A stretch of 64,000 nt of DNA from Carnobacterium divergens DSM 20623 (GTDB lineage: Bacteria > Bacillota > Bacilli > Lactobacillales > Carnobacteriaceae), in contig NZ_JQLO01000001.1 in assembly GCF_000744255.1 (NCBI RefSeq), positions 1,550,001 to 1,614,000 of the forward strand, in the 5' to 3' direction. Numbering within the stretch: position 1 is the stretch's first letter; each line of letters begins with the position of its first letter. The notes beneath the pieces were generated by a model, which worked only from the letters and a program-made list of their open reading frames with translations, had not been told where the DNA came from and searched no databases. This document shows, in pieces, positions 20,102 through 30,250 of this stretch. The translations under genes were made by a program, and so were the position numbers.

Positions 20102-20765
20102 TTGTAGCACTTCCTTTCACAGTTGCTTTCAAATCAGCTGCAATGCTTTTAGAAACGTACCCCATTGGCACAAAACGAGATGGTAAAAGCACTTCTCTGC
20201 GCATCACTTGAATAAATTCGTCCTCTTCAATTGTTGTGTAGCCCTCATGAATCACAGTCTCTACTAGTTCCGCTCCAAAATATAGTTTTGCATCTTCCTC
20301 CAGCTCTCCCATTGGGTATAAGACACCCCCATAAGGAATAAAGGTATTTATATCTTCCAATAGTAAAAAACGATCGGTGATTACAACTAAGATATCTGAT
20401 TCTTCTGTTATATCAATTATTTTCTTGAAATGTTCTTTTTTTAAAGAGACAACCGTGCCTAGTGGAAGGGGCGTTAAAAGATAAGTACCAATGTAAGATA
20501 GAAAACGAAAAAAGACCTCATCTTTAAAAGATTCTGTAATTGCGTTATTAGTTAATAAATAATCGTTTTCTTTTTTTTCAACAGTAAACGTACCAAATTT
20601 TTCCGTATGATTGGTTTGCTGTTTTTGATAAAAATGGAATAGATTTTGATAGGTTGTTAATCGTCTTCCAATTCGTTTACCAAAAGTGAGAAGTGTTTTT
20701 TGATTGTATTTTTGAAAGTCTTCGTCTTCTTTTAGACAGGTTTCAAATAAAAATTCTTTTTCCAA
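20091..20765 (-). CDS. DUF4176-like protein, first gene of the LXG operon
   Basis: 224 residues, no signal. The C-terminal half has the DUF4176 pattern: LPLGTVVSLKKEHFKKI, then PYGGVLYPMGEL, LYFGAELVETVIHEGY and a closing FIQVMRRE. DUF4176 proteins accompany LXG effectors and are thought to help in their export. The N-terminal 100 residues are charged and unassigned. It overlaps the next gene by 11 bases and heads the operon; its promoter should lie in 20766-20890, which is very AT-rich. Confidence 0.6.
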   Translation of the reverse strand: MEKEFLFETCLKEDEDFQKYNQKTLLTFGKRIGRRLTTYQNLFHFYQKQQTNHTEKFGTFTVEKKENDYLLTNNAITESFKDEVFFRFLSYIGTYLLTPLPLGTVVSLKKEHFKKIIDITEESDILVVITDRFLLLEDINTFIPYGGVLYPMGELEEDAKLYFGAELVETVIHEGYTTIEEDEFIQVMRREVLLPSRFVPMGYVSKSIAADLKATVKGSATNGG

Positions 20766-20895
20766 TTGTTTTTTTCCTTTCTTATTAAGTTATTATGGTA
20801 TGTATTTATTTTATCATAACGTTATTTATTTTTAAATGTTTTTTTATTATTTAGCATTCTAAATAATTTGAATGTTATTCACCATAGTGTAATAT

Positions 20896-20934
20896 AACAA
20901 AAAACCTCTACTTAACAATTGTTAAGTAGAGGTT
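20896..20934 (-). terminator. Terminator of upp
   Basis: Perfect arms AACCTCTACTTAAC (20903-20916) and GTTAAGTAGAGGTT (20921-20934) are followed on the minus strand by TTTTTTG. Confidence 0.88.
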
Positions 20935-20953
20935 AGAATTACATTATTAAGTT

Positions 20954-21583
20954 TTATTTAGTTCCAAACAAACGGTCACCAGCATCCCCTAATCCAGGAA
21001 CGATATAGCCGTTTTCATCTAATTTTTCATCTAATGAGGCTACGTAGATATCCACATCAGGATGAGCTTCTTGTAAGGCTTTCACGCCTTCTGGAGCTGC
21101 TACTAGACAAACAAATTTAATGGTTGTTGCGCCACGACGTTTTAAGGCATCAATTGCCATAATCGCAGATCCTCCTGTTGCTAACATTGGATCAACTACT
21201 AGCATTTGACGTTCATTAATATCACTTGGAAGTTTTACAAAGTACTCAACTGGTTCTAATGAATCATGGTCACGGTATAGCCCGATATGACCAACTTTAG
21301 CTGCTGGAATCATTTGAAGCATTCCGTCAACCATTCCAAGACCGGCTCTTAAAATTGGAACGATGGCAACTTTTTTACCAGATAATTGTTTTTGAACAGA
21401 TTTTACTAAAGGCGTTTCGATTTCAACATCTTCTAATGGCATATCTCTTGAAACTTCGTAAGCCATTAACATAGCTATTTCATTAACAACTTCCCTAAAC
21501 ACTTTTGTTCCTGTTTTTGTTTGGCGAATCATTGTTAACTTATGTTGAATCAACGGATGATCTAATACTTGGAATTTACCCAT
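20954..21583 (-). CDS. upp: Uracil phosphoribosyltransferase
   Basis: Pyrimidine salvage: converts uracil and PRPP to UMP. The 209-residue length is typical. Motifs include [14 protein letters not shown], the PRPP loop [14 protein letters not shown] and the C-terminal uracil-binding [13 protein letters not shown]. It has its own terminator. The upstream neighbour is glyA, a common order in Firmicutes. Confidence 0.97.
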   Translation of the reverse strand: MGKFQVLDHPLIQHKLTMIRQTKTGTKVFREVVNEIAMLMAYEVSRDMPLEDVEIETPLVKSVQKQLSGKKVAIVPILRAGLGMVDGMLQMIPAAKVGHIGLYRDHDSLEPVEYFVKLPSDINERQMLVVDPMLATGGSAIMAIDALKRRGATTIKFVCLVAAPEGVKALQEAHPDVDIYVASLDEKLDENGYIVPGLGDAGDRLFGTK

Positions 21584-21679
21584 TTTTTTCAGCCCTCATT
21601 TTCTAAAAATTTTTTTAAACAATTCTATTGTAATTGAAATCACTGTATATAGCTAGTAAAACTTTGTGTTTTTGAGTTT

Positions 21680-21727
21680 TTTTTTGAAAAAAAGACCATT
21701 CAGAAAAACGAGGCTCTGAATGGTCTT
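21680..21727 (-). terminator. Terminator of glyA
   Basis: Arms AAGACCATTCAG (21692-21703) and CTGAATGGTCTT (21716-21727) are followed on the minus strand by a T run. It lies directly after the glyA stop. Confidence 0.88.
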
Positions 21728-21732
21728 GGCTT

Positions 21733-22983
21733 TTATTTTTCAGTTGGGTAAAGAGGATAGCGATCAGTCAAGGCACGTACCTCTTTACTGATTTCTTCCA
21801 GTTTACTAGTATCGTCTTTAGCTGTTAAGGCTGCTACGATTAATGAAGCGACTTCTTTTGAATCTTCTTCAAGGAACCCTCGTGTTGTAATGGCTGGTGT
21901 TCCAATTCGGATACCGCTTGTTTTAAATGGACTTAAGGTTTCGAAGGGAATGGTATTCTTATTTACAGTAATGCCTACGCTGTCTAGAATGGCTTCGGCT
22001 TCTTTACCGTTTAAACCAAAATTAGTGACATCTAAAAGCAATAAGTGATTGTCTGTTCCTTGACTAATCAAATGGCCCACAGAGCCGTTAAAAACAGATT
22101 CCATTGCTTTAGCATTTTTAATGATCTGAGTAGTATAAGCTTTGAAGCTTGGTTCCATTGCTTCTTTAAAGGCTACTGCTTTTCCGGCAATCACATGTTC
22201 TAATGGTCCACCTTGAATTCCTGGGAAAATAGCACTGTTTAAGGCTTTTCCGTATTGTTCCTTGGCTAAAATCAAACCGCCGCGAGGGCCACGTAAGGTT
22301 TTATGAGTGGTTGAGGTTACCACATCTGCGTAAGGAACTGGATTTTGATGATCTCCTGTTGCTACTAGTCCAGCAATATGAGCCATGTCGACCATTAAAA
22401 AGGCACCCACTTCATCAGCGATTTCTTTGAATTTTGCGAAATCAATGGCTCTTGAGTAGGCACTTGCTCCGGCAATAATCATTTTTGGTTTGCCTTCAAG
22501 GGCTTTCTTTTTAACTTCTTCGTAATCGATCATTTCCGTTTCTTTGTCGACGCCGTAAGCAATAAAGTGATAGGTTTTTCCGCTAAAGTTAACAGGTGAA
22601 CCATGGGTTAAATGCCCACCATGGGTCAAATCCATCCCTAAAATAGTATCTCCTGGTTCTAGAAAGGCATTAAACACAGCCATATTCGCTTGTGAACCTG
22701 AGTGTGGTTGAACATTTGCGTATTCTGCACCGAATAGCTCTTTTACTCGATCTATTGCTAAATTTTCTACGATATCTATGTACTCACAGCCACCGTAATA
22801 TCTTTTGCCAGGATAACCTTCTGCATACTTATTGGTTAAAATACTTCCTTGTGCTGCCATAACGGCTTTAGAAACAAAGTTTTCTGAAGCAATCAACTCA
22901 ATATTGTGTTCTTGACGATCACGTTCTTGATCAATTGCGCCCCATAATTCACGATCAAATTCTTCAAAATTCAACTTCAACAC
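21733..22983 (-). CDS. glyA: Serine hydroxymethyltransferase
   Basis: PLP enzyme that interconverts serine and glycine and loads tetrahydrofolate with one-carbon units. It has 416 residues, with [30 protein letters not shown], the PLP-binding Lys in [14 protein letters not shown], and [13 protein letters not shown]. It follows the Sua5-family gene by 73 bases. No riboswitch is visible in that short gap. Confidence 0.97.
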   Translation of the reverse strand: MLKLNFEEFDRELWGAIDQERDRQEHNIELIASENFVSKAVMAAQGSILTNKYAEGYPGKRYYGGCEYIDIVENLAIDRVKELFGAEYANVQPHSGSQANMAVFNAFLEPGDTILGMDLTHGGHLTHGSPVNFSGKTYHFIAYGVDKETEMIDYEEVKKKALEGKPKMIIAGASAYSRAIDFAKFKEIADEVGAFLMVDMAHIAGLVATGDHQNPVPYADVVTSTTHKTLRGPRGGLILAKEQYGKALNSAIFPGIQGGPLEHVIAGKAVAFKEAMEPSFKAYTTQIIKNAKAMESVFNGSVGHLISQGTDNHLLLLDVTNFGLNGKEAEAILDSVGITVNKNTIPFETLSPFKTSGIRIGTPAITTRGFLEEDSKEVASLIVAALTAKDDTSKLEEISKEVRALTDRYPLYPTEK

Positions 22984-23056
22984 TCCATCCCTTTTAAGTT
23001 GTCTTTAGTATAGCATTTTTTTTATGAGATTTCTCACTTTTTGCTTTAAAAGTTCG

Positions 23057-24073
23057 TTAAAAATATTTTTTTCCAGCAGATTTTTCTAATCGGTTCATAT
23101 AAGCTTCACCAAAATCGTTACTAGGATAAGCTTCCGCTAAAATGACCGTTGCATCTGTATTTTCAAAAAAACGCAAACCCGCATATAGATAGTGAGAAGC
23201 ATCTTTAATGTTCGTTTTTTCACCCAAAGAAAAAACAGCACTTACTTGATTTTGAAAATAGGAAATGCGTTCTTCATTTGCTAATAATCCCACTTTTTCG
23301 CCCAATGCAAGGTAATGGTTAATTGCTTCTTGCCATTTTGGGTTATCGCCATCTACAATGATGACTGGTTCTGCTGGAGAATAGTGTGTGTATTTCATGC
23401 CAGGAGCTTTTGGTGTTTCTTTTTCTCCAACTAAATGTTGATCAATAGAGATTGAGCCAATTACCTTTTCTATCTCCTCTTTAGTGATGCCTCCTGGTCG
23501 TAAAATCATAGGTTGTTCAGGATTTGTGATATCTAAAACAGTTGACTCTAAGCCTAGCCCAGTTTGTCCATCTTCTAAAATCCCAGCAATTTTCCCATTT
23601 AAATCGTGGTAAACATGTTCACTAGTGGTAGGGCTTGGGCGACCAGAAGTATTGGCACTTGGACCCACTAAGGGGGTATTTGCTTTTTTTATCAACTCAA
23701 GAGTTGCAGAATTATTTGGCATGCGGATTGCAACACTTGTTAAACCGGCTGTTACCGTAGGTGCAAAAACGCCCTCTTTTGCATTGAAAATTAACGTCAA
23801 TGGACCTGGCCAAAAACAGTTCATCAGCTGTTGTGCAATTGTTGGAACTTCTTCAACTAAATCATTCAACTCTTTTTTTTCAGCGATATGAACGATTAAG
23901 GGATTGTCACTAGGACGTCCTTTTGCTAGATAAACTTGCTGTACAGCTTTTTCGTTCATCGCATCTGCGCCTAAGCCATAGACGGTTTCCGTTGGAAAAG
24001 CGACTAATTCTCCTGCTTTTAATAAGTCGGCAGCGTTTGAAATCTGATTTTTTTGAAATCGTTGAGTTTTCAT
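23057..24073 (-). CDS. ywlC: L-threonylcarbamoyladenylate synthase (Sua5/YwlC type)
   Basis: Makes the threonylcarbamoyl-AMP used for the t6A37 modification of ANN-decoding tRNAs. At 338 residues it is the two-domain Sua5 form: an N-terminal YrdC domain (AFPTETVYGLGADA, KGRPSDNPLIVHI, GPSANTSGRPSPT, LRPGGIT) and a C-terminal Sua5 domain after the APGMKYTHYSP linker. It forms the usual tdk-prfA-prmC-sua5-glyA-upp run. Confidence 0.94.
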   Translation of the reverse strand: MKTQRFQKNQISNAADLLKAGELVAFPTETVYGLGADAMNEKAVQQVYLAKGRPSDNPLIVHIAEKKELNDLVEEVPTIAQQLMNCFWPGPLTLIFNAKEGVFAPTVTAGLTSVAIRMPNNSATLELIKKANTPLVGPSANTSGRPSPTTSEHVYHDLNGKIAGILEDGQTGLGLESTVLDITNPEQPMILRPGGITKEEIEKVIGSISIDQHLVGEKETPKAPGMKYTHYSPAEPVIIVDGDNPKWQEAINHYLALGEKVGLLANEERISYFQNQVSAVFSLGEKTNIKDASHYLYAGLRFFENTDATVILAEAYPSNDFGEAYMNRLEKSAGKKYF

Positions 24074-24097
24074 TTAAACTCCTTCTTTCTAAATAAA

Positions 24098-24949
24098 TTA
24101 AGGCAATTGGACAAAAATCATGCGATCATGCCCAGTTAAGTCTTTTTCGATTGTTACGTGACTTGCGGGGAAAGCTTCTTGGAATAGAGCAGCGACAGCT
24201 TTTCCTTGTTTAAACCCGATTTCTACTATAATTTGACCTTTTGGTTTCATTAAAGGAGGCAATTCTTTTGCTAATCGTTGGTAAATAGCTAACCCGTTTT
24301 CTTTGGCAAATAGTGCTAAATGTGGCTCATTTGTTAAGACGACTTCATCAACTAATGGTTTCTCCTCTTCTGAAATATAGGGAGGATTTGAAATAACGAC
24401 ATCAAATTGTTTTTTTGCAACAGGTTCCGTTAAATCTCCCTCTAAAAAGAGCACCTCTGCTTCAAGTAGTTTCGCGTTTTCTTTTGCAACAAGTAAGGCT
24501 TTTTTTGAAATATCAACGGCTGTTACACAATCTTGCGGACGTTCTTTTTTGACAGTAATGGCAATTGCTCCACTTCCTGTTCCGATATCTAAGACTGCTA
24601 AACGTTCTTTTTCAGGCTCATTCATTTTTAAAAATTTTTCGATAATTTCTTCTGTTTCAGGGCGAGGAATCAATGTATCTTTTGTCACTTTAAATTGGCG
24701 ATCATAAAACCATTCGTAGCCTAAAATATGTTGCAGAGCCTCGCCATTAATGAGAGCATCCATATCTTTTTCAAGTTGTTTTTTTATTTCAGTTGAAATT
24801 TCAGTTTTGAAAGCAAGAATTAAGTCCGTTTTATTCCAGTTTAATCGTTCTAGCAACAGGCGTTCGCTTGCTCGTCCATCTAGCTGATGCTCTTCTAAAA
24901 AAGAAGAAGCCCAATGAAGGACTTCCTGATAAGTTTGGTTAATTGCCAT
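24098..24949 (-). CDS. prmC: Release factor glutamine methyltransferase
   Basis: SAM-dependent enzyme that methylates the Gln of the GGQ motif in RF1/RF2. It has 283 residues, the SAM motif [12 protein letters not shown] and the substrate-binding NPPY in [13 protein letters not shown]. It overlaps the end of prfA, its substrate gene, by 11 bases. Confidence 0.96.
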   Translation of the reverse strand: MAINQTYQEVLHWASSFLEEHQLDGRASERLLLERLNWNKTDLILAFKTEISTEIKKQLEKDMDALINGEALQHILGYEWFYDRQFKVTKDTLIPRPETEEIIEKFLKMNEPEKERLAVLDIGTGSGAIAITVKKERPQDCVTAVDISKKALLVAKENAKLLEAEVLFLEGDLTEPVAKKQFDVVISNPPYISEEEKPLVDEVVLTNEPHLALFAKENGLAIYQRLAKELPPLMKPKGQIIVEIGFKQGKAVAALFQEAFPASHVTIEKDLTGHDRMIFVQLP

Positions 24950-26015
24950 TTTTCATTTGCTCCAGTTTTTCGGTTTGATCAAAGACCACTAATGCATCAA
25001 TCACTTCATCTAGCTTTCCTGCTAAAATTTGATCTAATTTTTGAATTGTCAGCCCAATACGGTGATCAGTTACTCGGTTTTGTGGGAAATTATACGTTCG
25101 GATACGTTCGGAACGGTCCCCAGTACCAATCGCTGACTTGCGGTTGGCATCATACTCACTTTGAGCTTCTGTTTGCAACATATCGTATACACGTGCACGC
25201 AAAATTTTCATCGCTTTTTCTCTATTTTTAATTTGTGACCGCTCGTCCTGCATCGCAACTGCAATTCCCGTTGGCAAGTGAGTTAAACGTACTGCTGAAG
25301 CAGTTTTATTGACATGTTGCCCACCCGCTCCACTTGCGTGATAGATATCTGTACGAATGTCTTTATCGGCTATATCCAATTCAACTTCTTCTGCTTCTGG
25401 CATCACCACAACAGTTGCCGTTGAGGTGTGGATTCGTCCTTGTGACTCCGTTGATGGAACACGTTGAACTCGGTGAGCACCACTTTCATATTTTAATTTT
25501 GAAAAGACGTTGCTGCCTGAAATCATAAAGATAATCTCTTTATAACCACCGATTCCTGTGATATTCGCTTCCAGCACTTCGGTTTTCCAGCCTTGGCCTT
25601 CTGCATATTTTTGGTACATTCCAAATAAATCTCCTGCAAATAAGGCTGCTTCATCGCCACCAGCTGCGCCACGAATTTCCATGATAATATTTTTATCGTC
25701 ATTTTCGTCTTTTGGCAATAGTAAAATTTTGATTTTTTCTTCAATTTGTTCTTTTTCTTTTTTTAAATCAGACAATTCTTCTTTGGCCATTTCAGCCATA
25801 TCTGAATCTAGATTTTCTCCTAGCATTTCTTCTGTATCGGCAATATCGTTTACAACTACTTTATAACGACGGTAAACTTCAACAGTTTCGCGTAATTGTG
25901 ATTCTTCTTTTGTTAATGCCATTAAGCGTTTTGTATCACTAATAACTTCTGGATCGCTTAATAATTCGCCAAGTTCTTCATAGCGACCTTCAACGCCTTG
26001 TAATTTATCAAACAT
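24939..26015 (-). CDS. prfA: Peptide chain release factor 1
   Basis: Terminates translation at UAA/UAG. It has 358 residues, with the anticodon-tip region [19 protein letters not shown] and the catalytic GGQ in [12 protein letters not shown]. It overlaps prmC and starts 29 bases after tdk. Confidence 0.97.
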   Translation of the reverse strand: MFDKLQGVEGRYEELGELLSDPEVISDTKRLMALTKEESQLRETVEVYRRYKVVVNDIADTEEMLGENLDSDMAEMAKEELSDLKKEKEQIEEKIKILLLPKDENDDKNIIMEIRGAAGGDEAALFAGDLFGMYQKYAEGQGWKTEVLEANITGIGGYKEIIFMISGSNVFSKLKYESGAHRVQRVPSTESQGRIHTSTATVVVMPEAEEVELDIADKDIRTDIYHASGAGGQHVNKTASAVRLTHLPTGIAVAMQDERSQIKNREKAMKILRARVYDMLQTEAQSEYDANRKSAIGTGDRSERIRTYNFPQNRVTDHRIGLTIQKLDQILAGKLDEVIDALVVFDQTEKLEQMKNGN

Positions 26016-26044
26016 TGTGTGGTAACACTCCTTTTAAGTTTTCT

Positions 26045-26617
26045 TTAATTGATTGGTGGGTGGTGATAGTGCTTTCGACAAACGGGAAAGTAGGCTTCGT
26101 TTCCGCCAATTTGAATCTGTTCGCCAGTATAAACAGGTTTTCCATCAACCATTCTCATGTTCATAATGGCTTTTTTATGACAATACCAACAAATCGTTTT
26201 CATTTCTTCGATTTTATCTGCATAAATCAATAGATATTGTGAGCCTTCAAACAGTTCATTTCTAAAATCATTTTTCAAGCCAAATGCCATGACTGGAATA
26301 TCTAATTGATCGACAATATTCGCAAGCTCATGGACGTGTTTTTTGGTTAAAAATTGAGATTCATCAATCAGTACGCAGGCTGGTTTAAAGCCAATTGTTT
26401 CAATTTCGTTTAGAATGTTTGTATTGTCAAAGATAGGGATAGCTTCTCTACGAAGGCCAATTCGGCTTGAAACGATGCCAACTTCATCCCGATCATCTAT
26501 TCCGCTAGTCATAATGACAACGGGTTTATTTTGTTCTTCATAGTTATGCGCTACTTTTAAAATCTCAATCGTCTTGCCACTGTTCATTGCGCCATACTTA
26601 AAAAAAAGTTGTGCCAT
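26045..26617 (-). CDS. tdk: Thymidine kinase
   Basis: Type II thymidine kinase for dTMP salvage. It has 190 residues, P-loop [14 protein letters not shown] and the lasso region. The zinc cysteines appear as CWYCHKK and the later PVCRKHYH. It is the first gene of the tdk-prfA-prmC-sua5 operon. Confidence 0.96.
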   Translation of the reverse strand: MAQLFFKYGAMNSGKTIEILKVAHNYEEQNKPVVIMTSGIDDRDEVGIVSSRIGLRREAIPIFDNTNILNEIETIGFKPACVLIDESQFLTKKHVHELANIVDQLDIPVMAFGLKNDFRNELFEGSQYLLIYADKIEEMKTICWYCHKKAIMNMRMVDGKPVYTGEQIQIGGNEAYFPVCRKHYHHPPIN

Positions 26618-26725
26618 GCTTATTTTCCACCCTTTTCTTTCTATAGGAATCCATCTAGCATTATACTGTAAAATGGTGAAGATTTCATCTTTTATTTATA
26701 AAAGCTTTTTCAAATAACCTCAAAC

Positions 26726-26763
26726 GGAAAAACCTTTAAACAGATTGAATCTGTCTAAAGGTT
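26726..26763 (-). terminator. Terminator after the coiled-coil gene
   Basis: Arms AACCTTTAAACAGAT and ATCTGTCTAAAGGTT (two mismatches, 3-base loop, 26731-26763) are followed on the minus strand by TTTTTCC. Confidence 0.75.
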
Positions 26764-26781
26764 CTTCAAACGAGTAAATGA

Positions 26782-28647
26782 TTATTTAGTTGTTTCATAA
26801 ATTTTTCTTAAAACCTGATTTAAGTAGTCCATTACTTCATAATTTTCAACAACTTGAAGAAGCTCGCGGTATTTTTTGGCGGTTAAATTAATTTTCGGAT
26901 TTTTAAAGAAGTTGCGTTTTCGCAGTTCAATTTCTTCTTTCATTGTAGAAATTTGATTGGAGCGAATAAATTCTTCGATCAAATGACGATTGATTCTTTT
27001 TTTTAAGCGTTGTTCTGATGGTGTTAACTGACTTAAATGAAACGCGTCTGGATCTGATTCAAGTCTTACTAAGTAATCTAAATAAATCATCCATGTGTGT
27101 TCTAAATAACGAACTTTTTGATAGATATCATTGTACTCTTTCAAGGTTAATTTGGGTTTTGTTAATTTTTTTGCATTATCTATTTTTCTGCTTCGACTTA
27201 AGTAGATATCTCTCTCTTCAGAAATTGACTCTTTTATGAGGGATTTTGTTTGTACTACTTTTTGATCGTTGATTAAATCCAGGCTAACTTGATCTTCTTC
27301 TTTTACATCTACAAACTCAACTTTTTGAGGAAGGCTTTCATGAACATTATCGAAAATAGGTTCTACGGCTGGTTGACTACTTCCGTTTGCTTGTTGCAGT
27401 TGGTCTTTTAACAAGTGATTTTCATGCTTTAGTTGTTGAATAAAAAGTGTTAGTTCTTTTTTTTCATAGTCAAATGCTTCTGTTTTACTTGCTAAGTTTC
27501 GCTCTACTAGAGCAAAATTCGCTAGTAATTGTTTTTCTTTTTCTAAAAAAGCAACGGCTTTTTCTGTTTGATTAGATGATTCTACTATTTTATTTTCAAA
27601 CTTCGCTACTAGTCCTTTTGTTCGCTCATTTAGTTGTTCAATTTGATTGATTTTTTCCTCAATGTAGTGTTGTTGTTTTTGCTTTTTTTCTAATTCAGTT
27701 GTATATAATTCGAGTTGTTTGTATTGTTGCTTAATTTTTTCAAGATCAACGGTGTGGTTTTGGTTGAATTTATTTTGCAACAATTGAGAAGTTTCTTGAA
27801 CTTGCTTCATTTTCGGCTCTAATTGATTTAATTTTGTGGCAACTGTTGTGTAATGACTTTCCAAAGATTCTTTTTCTTTGGTGAAAGAATCTATCATTGC
27901 TGCTATATTGTCTAATTCTGTTTGTTTCGATTGTAATTGTCTCTCCAACGTTTCGTCTAAATTGTCTGCTGTAGAAAGTTGGGTATCTATTGCTAAAACT
28001 TGTTGGCGTAACTTTTCTACGTTTTCGATGATTGTTTGAATCAACGGATTGGCCGTGTCAATTAATTGGCCTGGCCTTGGAACGTAGCTTTCAACTGGTC
28101 TTGATTGAGGCAGCGGTGAAACTCTAGCCGTCAAATTTTGACTAAGACGTTGAATTTCAATTTTTTTCCAATTGGCTAAAATACTGCCCGTTGCATCGAC
28201 GCCTTGTTTCATTAATGCATCTCGTATTTCAATTTTACTGAATTGTTCGTATTGATAAATAAATTTTAAGAAAAAATTTAAACACAACCGAATGCGATGT
28301 GATTCAGTCACTATATAAGCTTGATAGACTTGCATGTAAGGATTATTTTTTTCAAAATTATGTTGGTAATTTGTCAGGACTGCTATAATTTCTTGTTGAT
28401 TTTGAAGCAAACTATTTTCACCGCGTACTTCTATGATCACTTGCTTCTTTAAATCGGCTACCGTTTCTGGATTGCTGATTTCAATAATTTGTTCATGGCT
28501 AAATTCACTAATATTTGTTGTAACATATTGATTAATTTCCTTAATTAGTTCGCTTTCTTTTAAAAGAGTTACTCCACCCCTGGTATCTTTTAATAACACA
28601 CTTTCTCGATTAAAACACTTGATGCTTATACTTATATCTTCCAACAT
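26782..28647 (-). CDS. Unknown protein with long coiled coil
   Basis: 621 residues, no signal or membrane segment. Residues 1 to about 190 look globular. A Pro-rich hinge (PLPQSRPVESYVPRPGQ) is followed by a long coiled coil (about 205-420) rich in Gln, Glu and Lys. The last 120 residues form a basic helical region with LTLKEYNDIYQKVRYLEHTW and later LTAKKYRELLQVVENYEVM; the two resemble each other and may be a repeat. The start at 28647 has GAGGA nearby. I do not recognise the family. It stands alone between tdk and the divergent murT, with its own terminator. A structural or scaffold role is a guess from shape only. Confidence 0.7.
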   Translation of the reverse strand: MLEDISISIKCFNRESVLLKDTRGGVTLLKESELIKEINQYVTTNISEFSHEQIIEISNPETVADLKKQVIIEVRGENSLLQNQQEIIAVLTNYQHNFEKNNPYMQVYQAYIVTESHRIRLCLNFFLKFIYQYEQFSKIEIRDALMKQGVDATGSILANWKKIEIQRLSQNLTARVSPLPQSRPVESYVPRPGQLIDTANPLIQTIIENVEKLRQQVLAIDTQLSTADNLDETLERQLQSKQTELDNIAAMIDSFTKEKESLESHYTTVATKLNQLEPKMKQVQETSQLLQNKFNQNHTVDLEKIKQQYKQLELYTTELEKKQKQQHYIEEKINQIEQLNERTKGLVAKFENKIVESSNQTEKAVAFLEKEKQLLANFALVERNLASKTEAFDYEKKELTLFIQQLKHENHLLKDQLQQANGSSQPAVEPIFDNVHESLPQKVEFVDVKEEDQVSLDLINDQKVVQTKSLIKESISEERDIYLSRSRKIDNAKKLTKPKLTLKEYNDIYQKVRYLEHTWMIYLDYLVRLESDPDAFHLSQLTPSEQRLKKRINRHLIEEFIRSNQISTMKEEIELRKRNFFKNPKINLTAKKYRELLQVVENYEVMDYLNQVLRKIYETTK

Positions 28648-28899
28648 AGTCCTCGTCCCTTTTTTCTGTATAATGATTTAAATAACGTACCTTGTTATTT
28701 TAACTTATTTTCATAAAAAATACACTCCTTATTTTTACTATTATTCTTGGTAAAAATAAATAAGTGATTACTAGAAACTATTTAATTTTGTTTAAATTTT
28801 AAGTTTCTCATGAGGATGTTGAGTTTTTTTAATAAAAATTCAAAAAAACTATGCTATGATATGTTAGACTATCATAAGTATTTTTTGGAGGGAACAAGT
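28648..28899. other. Divergent intergenic region between the coiled-coil gene and murT
   Basis: It should hold two divergent promoters. On the plus strand a TATGAT (28855-28860) lies 39 bases before the murT start, but no clear -35 box at standard spacing is seen. An ATG at 28810 is in frame with murT but lacks a ribosome site. Confidence 0.45.
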
Positions 28900-30249
28900 G
28901 TGAGTATACGAAGCAGCTTTGCCATTACGGTGGGGAAAACGACAAGATGGGGACTCCATACCTTTTTTAAAGGTGGTAGTAGTCTACCTGGTGTGATTAC
29001 AAAAAAACTAGATCCAACGGTTCTTGGCGCATTAGCGAAAGATTTTGAAGTTGTGATTGTGACTGGAACAAATGGAAAGACATTAACTACAGCTCTTACT
29101 TATCAAGTTCTAAAACAAAAATATCCAGATATTATTACAAATCCAACAGGTGCAAATATGCAGCAGGGAATTATTTCGACTTTTCTAACCCACCACTCTT
29201 TTAAAAAGACAACACATAAAAAAATTGCCGTTTTAGAGGTAGATGAAGCTAGTTTAGTTCATGTAACTAAGTATATTAAGCCAAAGGCGATTCTATTTAC
29301 GAATGTTTTTCGCGATCAAATGGATCGTTTTGGAGAAATTTATACCATTTATCGGATGATGACGGATGGTGCAGCTCTTGCACCAAATGCAACCATTGTG
29401 AGCAATGGTGATGCGCCTATTTTTAATTCGGTAGAAACAGTCAATCCTCGGGTTTATTTTGGCTTTGACCATTTGCCTGATGGTGAAGAAATGGCTCATT
29501 TCAATACAGATGGCGTCCTTTGTCCTCATTGTCAAAATATTTTACATTATAAATTTATAACCTACAGTAATTTAGGGAAATATTATTGTCCAAATTGTGA
29601 CTTTAAACGTCCTGAACTTGCTTATCGTTTAACTGAAATGGTGCATACCGATCATGAATCATCTGAATTTAAAATTGAGGGTGAAACGTTTAAAATCAAT
29701 GTCGGTGGCTTATATAATGTTTACAATGCATTATCTGCTTACTCTATTGGTCGCATTTTCGATGTTCCTCCTGCAGATATCCGCAAGGGGTTTGAACTAT
29801 CCGAAAAAGTTTTCGGGCGACAAGAAAGTATCAAAGTTGGCGATAAAGAAATCATTATCAATTTAGTTAAAAATCCTGTTGGCTTAAATCAAATTTTAGA
29901 AATGATTGCGCTAGATCCTGAGCCTTTTTCACTCGTTTCAGTACTCAATGCAAATTATGCAGATGGGATTGACATTAGTTGGATTTGGGATGCTAATTAT
30001 GAAAAAATTCAAGACATGAACATTCAACAAGTAACTGCTAGTGGTGAACGTGTTGAAGATATTGCGATTCGTTTAGAAGTTGCAGGTGTTCCAAAAGAAG
30101 ACTTGAAGGTTATTCCTAATTTACAAGACGTGATTAAGGACTTCAAAAATGCACCGACTAATCGTATTTACGTGTTAGCAACTTATACAGCTGTTTTACA
30201 ATTACGCAAAGAATTAGCCAACCAAGGGCATGTAAAGGAAGGGATGTAA
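28900..30249 (+). CDS. murT: Lipid II isoglutaminyl synthase, Mur ligase subunit MurT
   Basis: With GatD it amidates the alpha-carboxyl of D-Glu in lipid II. The start is the GTG at 28900 (MSIRSSFAITVGK): GGAGGG lies 7 bases before it, and the 449-residue product fits the family, while the upstream ATG at 28810 does not. Visible features are P-loop VTGTNGKT (residues 54-61), the MurT-specific Cys4 zinc ribbon (CPHC then CPNC, about residues 205-235) and the C-terminal DUF1727 region with ADGIDISWIWD. gatD follows after 1 base. Confidence 0.95.
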   Translation: MSIRSSFAITVGKTTRWGLHTFFKGGSSLPGVITKKLDPTVLGALAKDFEVVIVTGTNGKTLTTALTYQVLKQKYPDIITNPTGANMQQGIISTFLTHHSFKKTTHKKIAVLEVDEASLVHVTKYIKPKAILFTNVFRDQMDRFGEIYTIYRMMTDGAALAPNATIVSNGDAPIFNSVETVNPRVYFGFDHLPDGEEMAHFNTDGVLCPHCQNILHYKFITYSNLGKYYCPNCDFKRPELAYRLTEMVHTDHESSEFKIEGETFKINVGGLYNVYNALSAYSIGRIFDVPPADIRKGFELSEKVFGRQESIKVGDKEIIINLVKNPVGLNQILEMIALDPEPFSLVSVLNANYADGIDISWIWDANYEKIQDMNIQQVTASGERVEDIAIRLEVAGVPKEDLKVIPNLQDVIKDFKNAPTNRIYVLATYTAVLQLRKELANQGHVKEGM

Positions 30250-30250
30250 G

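Noticed and set aside
28810-28899. Longer murT starting at ATG 28810
   Set aside because: No ribosome site, and the extra 30 residues do not resemble MurT; the GTG at 28900 has GGAGGG at ideal distance.
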